64,000 bases of DNA from Sanghuangporus weigelae (lineage: Eukaryota; Basidiomycota; Agaricomycetes; Hymenochaetales; Hymenochaetaceae): positions 434,001-498,000 of the forward strand of contig CP137319.1 of assembly GCA_033182465.1 (NCBI GenBank), read 5' to 3'. A program made the translations under genes and the position numbers. The notes under the pieces were generated by a model. The model had not been told where the DNA came from and searched no databases. It saw only the letters and a list, made by a program, of their open reading frames with translations. Shown here piece after piece: positions 11,528 through 22,700 of this stretch. Numbering within the stretch: position 1 is the first letter of the stretch; every line of letters starts with the position of its first letter.

Positions 11528-13327
11528 TTACAATATTACCGTTCCGCTCAGCAAAATCAAAATGGTTAAGAAGATCCATCCGTACAGAGCCCCTGGGGTT
11601 AAAAGAGCAGCCGAACTATCCCTGGACGATGACGGCGAAGTGGGAGAGGCAGGTGAACCCGAAGACGTAGCCTTGCCTATCAAGGACTGGTTGCGCTGTG
11701 CAGAGAGCGAGTCAAATTCGGCATACGCCTTATCGGCATCCGTCGTCTATGATTGGAACAGAGTCAGTCGACTCTAATAAAACAACACTCAGTGGACCCA
11801 CACTAAGCAACTGAATGGTAGGAGGATTTGTTCCACTTATAAATGAGCCGAAACTAAACACAGCATAAACGTTCCTCATGAATGAATCACCAAGGAGAAA
11901 ATCCTCCGTGCCTACAAAGTCTCGATTAGTTAGTACCACAATACAGGTAACCGCGAACACTTACTTTCGTTTGGGTTCACGTCAGTGGGCAAGAATCCAG
12001 AAAAGCAAGCTATAGAACCGTCGGTGCCGAGCGTCGCCTGAATCGTGTCAATCGGGTGGACCGGATACTCAACCCCTCTTTAGCGAAGAGATATGGATAA
12101 AATTACAAAGCACAGGAAAAGTAGCGCGTACCCGAATATAAAGCTGACATTTACTTTAGCGTCACAGGGCACTATGTAGAGACCACTGACTTCGTCAAGG
12201 CTCGAGCCTGGAATTGAACCATAGATTGCATCTGCATAAACACTTGGTATGAGAGCGAGACCTGTGCCCGTATCCAAATTTGCAAGAGTCTGAGAAGGCT
12301 GCTGTGATGGCACATCCAAATCCAGACTAAGATCAATGAATGAGGCATATGCATACGGGCGGCATAGAGTAACACTGACAAGGCACTGTTACCGGAGATT
12401 TTCTTCCCATCCACAATCACGCCATCCATAAGCACTGTCCAGCGAGATTTCAGGACAACATCGAGCTTCGGACTACTGGACACAGAGGTAAGGTTTGAAG
12501 CAATCTCACCGATGGTGAAAATACCGCCATCGGTGGTGCCTGTTGATTCTGACCGAGACAGTGCGAACGTGATGGACTCATCGAGAGAGAGATCGTCATC
12601 AAAAACGTTTTGCAGGAACGGACTCCCATCGAATGACGATCCGGCAAGGTCGTTGTTTATTTGGGAAAGAAGCGGACTTTAGAAATTGTTAATTGAATAA
12701 CAATGCCTCACAAGAGAAGCAGCAACGTACGGTCCGACGCCAAGAAGACCCTTATCACCGTATGTCGTTGCGTTGGCTCCAGGAGCAGAGACTAAAGCGA
12801 GTCGTGAGAATGATATCATTTCTAACAACGTAGGACTTACTGAAAGCCTGACTGGCTGAGAACGAGCCAATGGTCACATTTCCGATTAGCACAGGGCCCT
12901 GTGCCACAGTAGTATCTCTTTATCACGAGCGTAAAGTTGATGGTCTGGACCTGAAAGTACACGATCTAGCTTACAGATAGGAGATGGAACTCTTTACGCC
13001 GGTGTCCGTGAAGCTTGACAAATCGATACCAGTCGTATCCAGCCATAGGTCCGAACTACCCGTATCTAGTTGCACCTACGAGCTCGTCAGTTTGCTTTGA
13101 TACTTTGAAAAAGTTTATTTGTCGCCTACAGTAAATTTCTCCCCGGCGACGGAAAGTTCGGTCGTATATATGGCAGCGGAATTCGTGACATTGTTGATAT
13201 TTTGAAAATCGAAAATATCGTCAGAGACTTGGTCCTTGCTACTGACGGAGAACAGAAGAGAAAGAGCGTTGGTAGTGCGGACGAGACCAGCGACCTTTAA
13301 AATCACGAGCGCGAAACGAGGGTACAT
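11528..13327 (-). CDS. Secreted aspartic protease with GPI-type C-terminus
   Basis: Pepsin-family (A1) endopeptidase. The ATG at 13327 starts a hydrophobic signal segment (RFALVILKVAGLV). The first catalytic motif is VQLDTGSSDLWLDTTGID and the second is NLDTGTGLALIPSVY, both with the catalytic Asp. Between them lie GPVLIGNVTIGSFSASQAF, YGDKGLLGVGP, and SPFLQNVFDDDLSLDESITF, whose position matches pepsin-type enzymes. Further on, TEDFLLGDSFMRNVYAVFSF is the usual LGDxFLRxxYxVFD block. The last exon gives a Ser/Pro-rich linker (ATSSGSPASPTSPSSSRDSS) and a hydrophobic tail (WIFLTILILLSGTVIL) that runs to the stop at 11528-11530, as in GPI-anchored yapsin-type proteases. About nine exons, introns about 50-60 nt. 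The location, plasma membrane or cell wall, is inferred from the signal peptide and tail. Substrate is unknown. Confidence 0.86.
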
Positions 13328-14128
13328 CGCACAGCGAGACCCGACCAGAAAACAAAGGAACAGTTCCCTTTGAATGATGGCTTGCCTTTATATAAGAGAT
13401 AAAAATAGGCCCAGTAACACGCAGCCTAGTTACCTGTCGACAACGCACTTGGTGGCGATACAAGGATGTGATTTTGCATCACAGGTGGACCGCCAACTGA
13501 GCCCGGGATAGCCTTCAACAGCATTTATTTGATGACTGCCATGGATACATTTAACAGGCATGCGGAGTACATCAAAGTCCGCCCAGAGTGAAGCGTTTTG
13601 CGACCAATCAGAAAGACCTAACACTGTTTTTCTGACTATAGGCGTAGCGAAGCTTCAGGGTTGAGTGATGTATGTCAGAGTAAATTGTGTACAGGAAAAG
13701 CACCTCCGTCACGGAGCCCAATGTCAACGATGAACATTAGTTTTTTTCACGACTGCAGCCACGATTATTCGGATGATCAAGCGGAGATCGAAGCAACGTT
13801 ACGTAATATAGATCGTTGCCACTTTCAAGTTCGAGATCTTTGGCAGCATATTTATTGTCTCGTCGTCGCTCTGTCTTTCCGTCTGCTTACACTGAAATAG
13901 GTCTTCCCAATTGTGAAGGCATTTGTTGATTTCTCGCGTGATGTTATAAAGAGGCTTTCTAATGACTTGTGCAGATGTTGTGGAGTTTACGCAGCCTTGA
14001 TGGGCTGGCAGATTGTCAGCCTCCCAACATGAACCCTTAAAGTGAACTAATTCTCCCCTATCGCATCCCAGTTTGTTCCCTGCACGTTGCTTTTTTCTTT
14101 TGTTTGTTGCTGCCCCACGCTCCTTTTT
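13328..14128. other. Intergenic, divergent promoter region
   Basis: This separates the minus-strand protease gene from the plus-strand gene starting at 14129, so it probably holds both promoters. A pyrimidine-rich tract with CTTTTTTC-type runs precedes the ATG at 14129. No gene is supported. Confidence 0.5.
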
Positions 14129-16426
14129 ATGTCGCTCAATAGCCCTCTACCTCCGCCAATTCGTGATCCGTCTGGAAAGATCTACATTGCCATACCTGCT
14201 CCTCCTTTCGTTCTTGCTCAAGATGCATCGGTTCCGTCTCAAATTGCGAACAGCGCTCCGGGATACATCTATGTTGAATATCATTCAAGTGGTCCGTACG
14301 AACTACCACGAGATTTAAATTCGCTCGAGCGGAGTGAATTGGTAGATGATAGTTCGTCGCTTAGCGTTCACAACTGGATGGTTTGTTTGATCGACTTTTG
14401 GATCCAAACATCGACTAACTATGATTTCAAGGCCATGAGTTGCTCAGCCTATCCGCCTCCAGACCATATACCTTGGACTGGTCATGTCCCGCTTAGCTCA
14501 TCTGCTAGCACTCTGTCTACCTTGATGGATGATCATTCTAATACAAACGCTCAGGGCGGTAACCTCGCATCTTCAAGCTTGAAAAGTTCCTCAGTCGCTA
14601 CGCTCGATATTCCTTCAGCAGACAGCGGTAATACTTTACTCAGTGGTTCCTTACCGTCGACTTGTTCCTCGGCCTGGTCAGGAGGAATCCTTGTGCCTCC
14701 TATTTCCGAGGCGAAATCTACTGCAAGAGCTCCCAGAGTTAAATCCGTCCCTGCATCCAGAATGCGGAAGCCAGATTCCTTTGTCAAGCCGCGTTATGGA
14801 CCTGATAGACGACGTTATACGGTATGTACCACAGCTACCTCAAAACGTCGAGAGGCGCAGATCTTCAATCGCCGACGTACGCTGGAGAAGACCCAAGATC
14901 TTCAGCCGCCTCTATTTAAATCGAGAAGGTCTCTTTCAAAATCCAGGATTATGTCACAGATTGACGATCTTGATGGCTTCTTTTCGGAGGGTCTGAAGAA
15001 GATGGACTTGACTATGCGACGATTTCACGAAGAGCAGAGCAAAATTTCGCCTCCATCCTTAGTCGTCTCGACATCTTTTGCAATCGGTCCCGTATCTTTG
15101 GCCTCTTGCGATGATTTGGCGGCTCCGACTCTGTCATTGGCCGAGCGACGTGGCAAGGTAGCTCCTGGAGTGTTGAAACTCGACAATTGCTGCGATCTCG
15201 CGCCCTCAACGATCGACTACCCAGATGTCCCTACCGCCTTTCGTGTTTCTCCTGAGCCGACGTCAGATGCGTTCTTTCAGCCACAGACGTATCCGCCAGT
15301 TAAGCTTGATCCCAAAATGACGACGGAGCAAATGATTTCTAACTTGCGCGAACAAGTCGAAAGCTTTTATCCCAGATGTCGCGACTCCGGCAAGATCTCA
15401 AACATGTTCAATACTCAGTGCAAAGACGCATGGAAATGGCTGGAAGATGAGTTGGATTTGAGTCCGTGCGAGAACGCACCGTTGTTCGGAGCGTATCGGC
15501 TCGATCATCAATTGAAAGGAAATCAGTTGGTAGTCCCGGAACCTCTGAGAGACGATGATATTTCGTCGATCCCGTACATGTTTCCCCTTCCACCCATCGA
15601 AGTCAAGAAGAACGAGCACATCAAGGAGCCTAAAAATTCCAGCCTTCGGGAACGGGCTCTGTCACTTCATGCGAGCGTCATAAGGTTGTCGACTGGTAGT
15701 TTGAAGGACCTTATAACAAAGGCTCATACGCCAAAGTCAAAACCTCGCAAGTCTATACTCTCCACTGGTCCATCCTCGAGCTATGGTTCAGCGAAGAAAG
15801 TGCGCTTTTCGGACACTCCGCCGTCAGTCATTCCGCCTGATGGGAACACTCCGAAAGCAAATAGTACTCCGATGGCTCCACCAAGTCGGTTACCTATGTC
15901 ACCGCCGAAGCGAAAGCCAGTGCCGTCTTTCCAACCTACTTCGACGCGCAACTCAATCCTGTTGACACCAATAAGATCCTCAGTGGTTCGAAAGTCCTCT
16001 CCGTTAAACCCGGGCTCTCAGTCACGGATGACAACGCCCAGCGCACGCTTCGTGTCAAAGTATGCTGGTCCTTCGCACGACACTTCGATCCAGGTCAGCT
16101 CGATGCCTCCCAGGAAGGGACCCCTGATTTTCAACTCTGCAAACATTCCTAGTCCCGGGGTGAGCGCAGATAAAAGGAATCCTGCCAAGAAACCCTCTCG
16201 CCCCATGAGCCTTGGTGCGAACCTCAAGGAGAACCGGGACCGCTCGCTCAGCGATAAGTTCGCGAGTATCGCAAAGCGTCGCAGCTATTCCGGGGGAGGA
16301 AGTGACGCGAACAAGGATAACCAATGCAACTCTAAGCTTGTGGAGCTCGTTGCGCAAGAAGCCCAGAAGAAAGGAGGGAGACGAGGCTTACCGTTCCAGA
16401 ATGTCTTAAATCGACTGCGCGGATAA
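14129..16426 (+). CDS. Ser/Pro-rich conserved-looking protein of unknown function
   Basis: A single long open frame of 765 codons from the ATG at 14129; an upstream in-frame ATG at 14087 would add a hydrophobic, Cys-rich leader and is less likely. A 51-nt stretch at about 14380-14430 has a GTTTGT donor, a CTAAC branch site and a CAAG acceptor and keeps the frame, so it may be an intron (protein then about 748 aa). The N-terminus (PSGKIYIAIPAPPFVLAQDA) and the middle segment (TTEQMISNLREQVESFYPRC, DAWKWLEDELDLSPCENAPL) look ordered; the rest is basic and rich in Ser, Pro and Thr. KKVRFSDTPPSVIPP resembles a short docking or phosphatase-binding motif (RVxF-like), which is only a guess. The C-terminus is KGGRRGLPFQNVLNRLRG. 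I do not recognise a family. Confidence 0.75.
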   Translation: MSLNSPLPPPIRDPSGKIYIAIPAPPFVLAQDASVPSQIANSAPGYIYVEYHSSGPYELPRDLNSLERSELVDDSSSLSVHNWMVCLIDFWIQTSTNYDFKAMSCSAYPPPDHIPWTGHVPLSSSASTLSTLMDDHSNTNAQGGNLASSSLKSSSVATLDIPSADSGNTLLSGSLPSTCSSAWSGGILVPPISEAKSTARAPRVKSVPASRMRKPDSFVKPRYGPDRRRYTVCTTATSKRREAQIFNRRRTLEKTQDLQPPLFKSRRSLSKSRIMSQIDDLDGFFSEGLKKMDLTMRRFHEEQSKISPPSLVVSTSFAIGPVSLASCDDLAAPTLSLAERRGKVAPGVLKLDNCCDLAPSTIDYPDVPTAFRVSPEPTSDAFFQPQTYPPVKLDPKMTTEQMISNLREQVESFYPRCRDSGKISNMFNTQCKDAWKWLEDELDLSPCENAPLFGAYRLDHQLKGNQLVVPEPLRDDDISSIPYMFPLPPIEVKKNEHIKEPKNSSLRERALSLHASVIRLSTGSLKDLITKAHTPKSKPRKSILSTGPSSSYGSAKKVRFSDTPPSVIPPDGNTPKANSTPMAPPSRLPMSPPKRKPVPSFQPTSTRNSILLTPIRSSVVRKSSPLNPGSQSRMTTPSARFVSKYAGPSHDTSIQVSSMPPRKGPLIFNSANIPSPGVSADKRNPAKKPSRPMSLGANLKENRDRSLSDKFASIAKRRSYSGGGSDANKDNQCNSKLVELVAQEAQKKGGRRGLPFQNVLNRLRG

Positions 16427-16769
16427 AGATGCAGGACTGCAGCTTTGCGGGGAAATGACTTACGAGATGATGTCAATGTATTTTCTCTGCTTTCTTATGT
16501 TATCCTCAGTCAGCACGTACATTGTTTTTTGTATGCTTTCTTGAATGTTATCGAGAACATTTCACTATTTTGTGGCCTGCGTGATTTTGATGTCTTTGTT
16601 ATTTTTTGTGAAAAGATTTTGATGTCGCGTCTACGTGATCGCGTCTGCATCACGAGCACTTTCGACCATCACCACGTACCAGTAACTCTCTCGTACGCTG
16701 GCAACGACATACTCGAGCACTACCTTTCCATTCTAGTAGTGACTGTCGTTGTATTATATATTGTGCAAG
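16427..16769. other. Short intergenic region upstream of ARP8
   Basis: Holds the 3' flank of the previous gene and the ARP8 promoter. A TATA-like ATTATATATTG (about 16755-16765) ends only a few bases before the ARP8 ATG, so it is either not the true TATA box or the 5' leader is very short. Confidence 0.4.
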
Positions 16770-19700
16770 ATGCCACGGGGCGTCGCGAATGCGAAAAGAG
16801 ATGAGCTTGCGATGCGCTACACGACTTTCCATGCGCCACTGCTGTACGTGTCAATATCCTCGTTAATCTAACAAGCTTACCAAACCGGAGTTTTCATTCT
16901 CTTCCTCAGAGTGAATCCAAAGCTGACTGCCTCAAGCTATCTGAAATATGAGTCACAGACTTTGTGGGCACGTAATGCAGCTCGCGCGAGCAAGAACGAT
17001 ATTGGTCCTCAGGAAGTGAGTGGGCAAGGACATTCTATACAGATACCAGAACTACCCCTTACCCAATGCTTTAGGGGCGTCGTGGATCAAAAGTCATTGT
17101 CATACATCCTGGTACGCGCAACTTGCGTATTGGACGCGCTTCGGATGTCGCTCCCGTATCCGTTCCTCATGTCATTGCACGACGAGTATATACATCACCC
17201 GCGGTTCCACCCAAACCATTACTTTTCATAAAACGTCCAAAAAAGAATGAGGATGAGGATGAGTCGGCTGAAGGGGAGAACGAGGAGGACGCTCTTGCAG
17301 AGGCGGAAACGGATGAGCATGTGCGTCTTCAGAAAGTCACTTATGCAACTTTGGCACTGATATCTGCTGCAAAGATTGAGAATAGTATTGCTCCCCTGGT
17401 CTCAGCGCTTCGTGACCGGATGCGCTTCTATAAGTTACGAGTCGTTCCGAACGCGTCTAAGGTCGCGTCTTCATTCAATGAGCAGATGGTTGGTGAAGAG
17501 TCACCTAGTCCTGACTCGCCGTTCAAGGCGCCTTCCGCGGAAGACGTTCTAGTAGGAGAAAAGGTGGGTGAAACCAACAGTCTCCCTTCATCTCTTAAAT
17601 ATATCCTTGGTTAGGTATTTGATCTTCCAGATGAAGCACACGTCCTCGGCTACACCGTTCGGTGGCCAGTATACGCGGGAAGATTTAATACGCGAGATTA
17701 TAATTCACATCAGAACGTACTTGATGATATCGAGGAGATCTGGAGAACTACTCTGAAAGACAAACTGGAAATTGATCCAAAAACATTCAAGGTTAAATTT
17801 AATTGCAATGATGATGCCTAAAGTAACCTTATCTCGCACAGGAATATTCAGTAGTGCTCGTTATTCCTGATGTCTGGGACCGGTTCTACGTACATGAGCT
17901 TGTGCACTTGTTACTTTCGACGATGGGTTTCAGGCAAATTGTCTGCCAGCTAGTACGTGTGAAAATAAGTGTTGACATCGTGATATTCCCCCTGACTGCT
18001 TGTCAAGGAGTCCCTTGCTGCAACGTATGGAGCGGGGATTTCTAATGCCTGCGTGATAGATATAGGTGCAGCGAAAACGAGTGTGTCATGCGTCGATGAT
18101 GGACTTGTTCTTGCAGAAACAAGGTGCGCCGGTTTATGGTCAAGCAATAGTTGTATTCAAGCCTCTGTCAAGGATGATACTCTCAATCGCTGGGGACGAC
18201 ATCACAGAATTCCTTTCGGTACTCTTGGATCGAATTAGTTTCCCTTACAAAGACTTAGACCTGACACGGATGCATGACTGGGCTGTCATGGAAGACCTCA
18301 AATGTAGAATCTGTACACTAAATGAGGTGCGCTGGGGTTTCAAGCAGTTTTCTGAGCGGTACTCACCTTGATTATCAAGGCTGATGTAGCTCTCAATCTT
18401 TATGACTTCTGGGTTCGATGTCCGGGAAAGAAGCATATAAAATACGGTTTACGAGCATACGATGAAGTTATCCTTGCGCCAATGGTGCGTAGAGATATGA
18501 CTAGAACCCAAACGTTCTTGCTGATGTTCTTTTTCAGCTTTTTTTCGACCAGCGCATAGTTAATATCGAGCTCAAGCGCAAGTTGCTAAGACGAACTGGC
18601 AATCCTGATATAACTGACGAGATGATTGAGTATTCCCAAGATCAGATTGTGCGTTGAAAAGATAACTCTTCTCTAATTGATCTGCTAATTTCTCTGGGCA
18701 GACAGGTGCTATGCTTATATCGACTCAGCATCTCATGCCTCCGCCACCTGCACCAACCCTCGCCACACCTTCTAAGCCAGCTTCAGGCGCCGTGACGCCT
18801 CAGCCCCCAGAAGGTATCATTTACTGCCCTGCGCTCATGATTGTGAGCTAACATAGTTTTCCCCACTCGATATAGTGAAATCCGACGATACCAAGAAATC
18901 TACGCCGTCGGTGATTGAAGCTAACGTGAAGCTTGAAGGGAAACAAGAAGTCATCGATGTCGACGAAGAAATGGTGGATGTAGATACGAAGGAGAAACAG
19001 GAGGCATCCGCATCCGCTCAGACCTCTAAATCTCCTTCTGCAGAGCGGGATCAACCGTCGAAATCGACCACACCGTCTCGGCAAGACCTTGCACAAAGCG
19101 ATAAGCAGAAAACCCCGACACCTGCAGGAAATGGGACCTCGACCTCTGCAACCCCTGTTGCTGGAGATATCCCAACGACAGGACCAGCTCTAGCTTCGGC
19201 GTCTAGATCATCTCAGCCACCTACTCAACAACAAGTATTTCCCGGAGGATACCCTGTTGATGTACCCTTTGAAGCTAGTAAACTGCCTCTTGACGTCGCC
19301 ATTTACAACGGCGCGAGAGCCGCCGGAGGGGACGATCGGATACGAAAATATCTACAGGCGGTCCTCGTAGTGGGCGGTGGAGCGTTGACACCTGGCATAG
19401 TTCATGCCTTGGAGAGTAGGTTCGTACCGTAACTTCCTGGACGCATGCACACTCCTCGTGTCACCTAACAGTTAAGTTTATCAATAGACTTCAAGCAATT
19501 GCTACACCGCTCGTTCCACACATGGAAAAGGTGCAGATCATCCCGCCGCCGAAAGACATTGATCCACGCATGCTATCCTGGAAGGGCGCTGCTGTACTCG
19601 GGAAGATGGATGGTGTCTCCGACTTATGGGTGACCGGCGCCGACTGGGTCAGTTTTCTCCTTCACTCTATCAGATGTGTCATTTTCTGTCATCGATTTGC

Positions 19701-19795
19701 CATTCCCAACCATGAACTGATCTCTAACGTACATTCTTTCCTTCTAGGACCTATTCGGGATGCGAGCTCTGAAGGAACGTTGCTACTACCTATAG
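16770..19795 (+). CDS. ARP8: Actin-related protein Arp8, INO80 chromatin remodelling subunit
   Basis: Nuclear actin-related protein; with Arp4 and actin it forms the actin module of the INO80 remodeller. Exon 1 starts MPRGVANAKRDELAMRYTTF; the next gives VNPKLTASSYLKYESQTLWA. Family blocks follow in order: RIGRASDVAPVSVPHVIARR, VFDLPDEAHVLGYTVRWPVY, YSVVLVIPDVWDRFYVHELV, LLLSTMGFRQIVCQLESLAA, ISNACVIDIGAAKTSVSCVD (phosphate-binding loop region), LSIAGDDITEFLSVLLDRIS, LKCRICTLNEADVALNLYDF and VNIELKRKLLRRTGNPDITD. A long Ser/Thr/Pro and acidic insertion (about 18750-19240) interrupts the actin fold, as Arp8 insertions do. The fold resumes with LPLDVAIYNGARAAGGDDRI, YLQAVLVVGGGALTPGIVHA and KGAAVLGKMDGVSDLWVTGA, ending DLFGMRALKERCYYL and TAG at 19793-19795. 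About a dozen exons with short introns. Some internal splice sites are inferred from family similarity. Confidence 0.92.
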
Positions 19796-22700
19796 TCCGG
19801 AACTCGGAACATTCTTCGAATCCCGTGGCTCGTGATCCAATGTAGTTGTTCTGTATCTCATAATTGGTATCATTTGTATTCGCCGACGATGACTTAAAGG
19901 AACCGTCCTTTGTAGGATTTCTTCTCTGAGCATCCAGGCTTCCGATATCCTGGCGCGTTATGCCCGCCGTTGGAGCTTATGACTTGGGGATTTTGGGGTT
20001 CGGGAAAGACCTAAACATGCCGTCTTGTTTGCTTCTTCCAACGGCTTCGGTTCGGAGACAAAATTGTATTTGGGTCCTCTTGAGCCTCTTGGCTTCCTTC
20101 TGTTCATCACGCCTGCGAAGACGATGTATCCTGTATAGAGAAGCAGTTGCGGCCGCTCAACTATCCTGTATTTGTTAGCACCAGTGTATGATAGTTCCCA
20201 GAACCGAACAGACGAGCTTCTCGCGCCTTTGCACGCGTATGTTCTAGAATAATGAAAATTGCGGGACTTTTTCGACACGTACTCGGGATGAAGTCCGTAG
20301 TAAAGAGCAGGAATCCAGCAAAGAAACACAAGGAGAGACGTAAACAGGAAACATAACGAACAGTAACTAAGTAAATCACAAATGATACGCTCATAATCGG
20401 ATATTCATAGTTGGTAAAAGACATACTCTTTTTCTCCAACTCCAAAAAGAAGAGAAGAGCCCCAAGAATCGTTGAATGAATTAACAGTAAAGTTTGATGT
20501 TGTCAGCCCAGAGAAGAAAACTTGCCGACCACAGAGCGAAAAATTAATCTTCTGGATCCCAATTCAACGAAGAGCCGATAGCCATAAGAGCTCGTGAAGG
20601 GGATTGCGTGATCAGTTATTCGGGAAGGATGAAGGCATCGTGGCGGACAACGTTTGAGGCTGCTATCGCCCATGTTGTTCTGGTAAATGCGTACCAGTGC
20701 TTTGCTTTGCTTGATAAGAGCCCGGTCCGTATTTAGGACAATAAGCTGTATGATTGGAAAAGAAGTATATATATATAGGGAACGGCGAGCTGACATTGAC
20801 AGGCGAAGAAGCTGTAATAGGTACTTCAGATGTGAACCCGCCTCGGAGACTAATCTTGTGGTGAGTGGGAACGAAGAGTGAATATAGACTTTTTAGATCA
20901 ACAAGCAGGTCTTTATCTTGACAGGATCAGTGCCGATGAGCATAACCAGATATTCCGGGGAATCGGCCATTTACAGACGAACAGAATCGCAGAACCATCG
21001 TAATGGATGAAAATCCACGCAAAGCAGTAGCAAAACCGAGGACGCTTGGAGCACCTCCTTCTCTTTAAGCTTCTAGATCCATATCGTCAAAGACCGGAGC
21101 CACGGACTCTTTCACTTGTCTTGACATCTCGTCGGCCTTCCGATTATTGCTAACAACTTGATACCCCAGACACTTCTCCTTTAAATAGAAATGCAAGCAA
21201 GCGTGAATTCAACACGTTGTTCCGGCCTCGACTTGAACGCGTTTCTGTTGGGTTTTTGGGAAGGATTGAATCGAGCAGCTGAATGAGAATCTCATCAAGA
21301 GCGACAGTCCACTGAAAACGACATGGCTTCTAGCTCTCTCACCACTCTAGATTGCAGCTATTCATGCTGCGTGTTCTTGTCTCACGTCATTTCGTAGATG
21401 GTCTACTCCTAGAGACAAACACGTTGCCGGATTAGACCATCAGAAAGCGGCAATAAAGTATTTGAACTCACAGAGCACCAAGATACTAACGCGAAAACCA
21501 AAATGAATTCACACAGGAGACAAATAGAATAATAAGAATATGTTCCGATTTTGATGCTTCAAGTCTAAGTGTCTGCCAAATTGCGCCACGCTAGTATTTC
21601 CGAGATCCCTGAGGAAAGTCAAAGCGAGTCTATGTTCCGTATCCATTCAGGGATCGGTAAAATGCAGTGTGCGTAAACGCAGGTATTTCATTGGAATTTT
21701 CATGCGTGAGTCAAGCGCGGCGACAGAACCATGACGATGGATTCATCGGTAGGTCCAAGCAGGTCAGGGGATCCAGCTTCGTCTTTTTTTTCAGCAACAT
21801 CAAATATTTCGTGGCTGGACTTTATGGTCTTATCTCGTTCTGTTCGTCGTGGACGCAGTAGAGTAGATTGACAACGGAACGAATCAACGGCTAGTTTTTT
21901 TAGTCACGTGGTCGAACGAACAAGTTGAGATGGTGTTTACATAATTCCTTCCTCCTTTGGCCACCGTCAATCAAGGTTTTGTTTTTCTCTCGAAACCCTA
22001 CGTTTCTTGTCTCGTTGTTTTCATAGAACAGTAATTTTATAAGGGGGGAACCATCCAATGCCGGAGGGATCTTTCTTTCATCCTCAGCTCACGTCAGGAA
22101 TGCTTGGACCATTTGAGCACTGTGAAAAAGGTTTCACGGTACAATTCTCTTCTTCCTCTTCCGAGTTTATGCATCTTGCTAAGTATAGATGAGGTCTTCT
22201 GGTGCCGTACACGACTCGACAAGCAGTGCAAATGCAATTTCAATCCGCTGCAGGCCGCCGAATAGCCTTTTCCACTTCCGGGAATTCCGCACTCAGGATC
22301 TATGAAACATACGCACAATTGAGAACCATCGAACCCTTTACTGGTGTCTCATTCGGGCTTCCTCTGTTGCGTGGTTCGCTGTCCTTGATATGTGAGTCTC
22401 TTGCAAGAAGATCTATACTGAAGCATGTGGTGAACTCAGATTGTCTTCAGATGAAATGGATAATTGATTCGACCTGTAATACCCCGCAAATAAGATTTCG
22501 GCCCCCAATGAAACATCGGAAGGAATTGCGCTCCATGTTCGTTTTCCGCTATCGCCTATCGTAGGGAATCTATAACCATAAAAAAAAATCATAATCGTGG
22601 TCACTTCATGATTCCATATCTACTAATCGATAATAACTTGACTTCTCTGCATAGGCACCTTCAAAACACTTCGTTGCGGTGACGCAACCCAGTTCGCGAC

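Noticed and set aside
21540-21610. tRNA-like stretch
   Set aside because: A tRNA-like loop sequence was considered but no cloverleaf with paired acceptor ends could be drawn.
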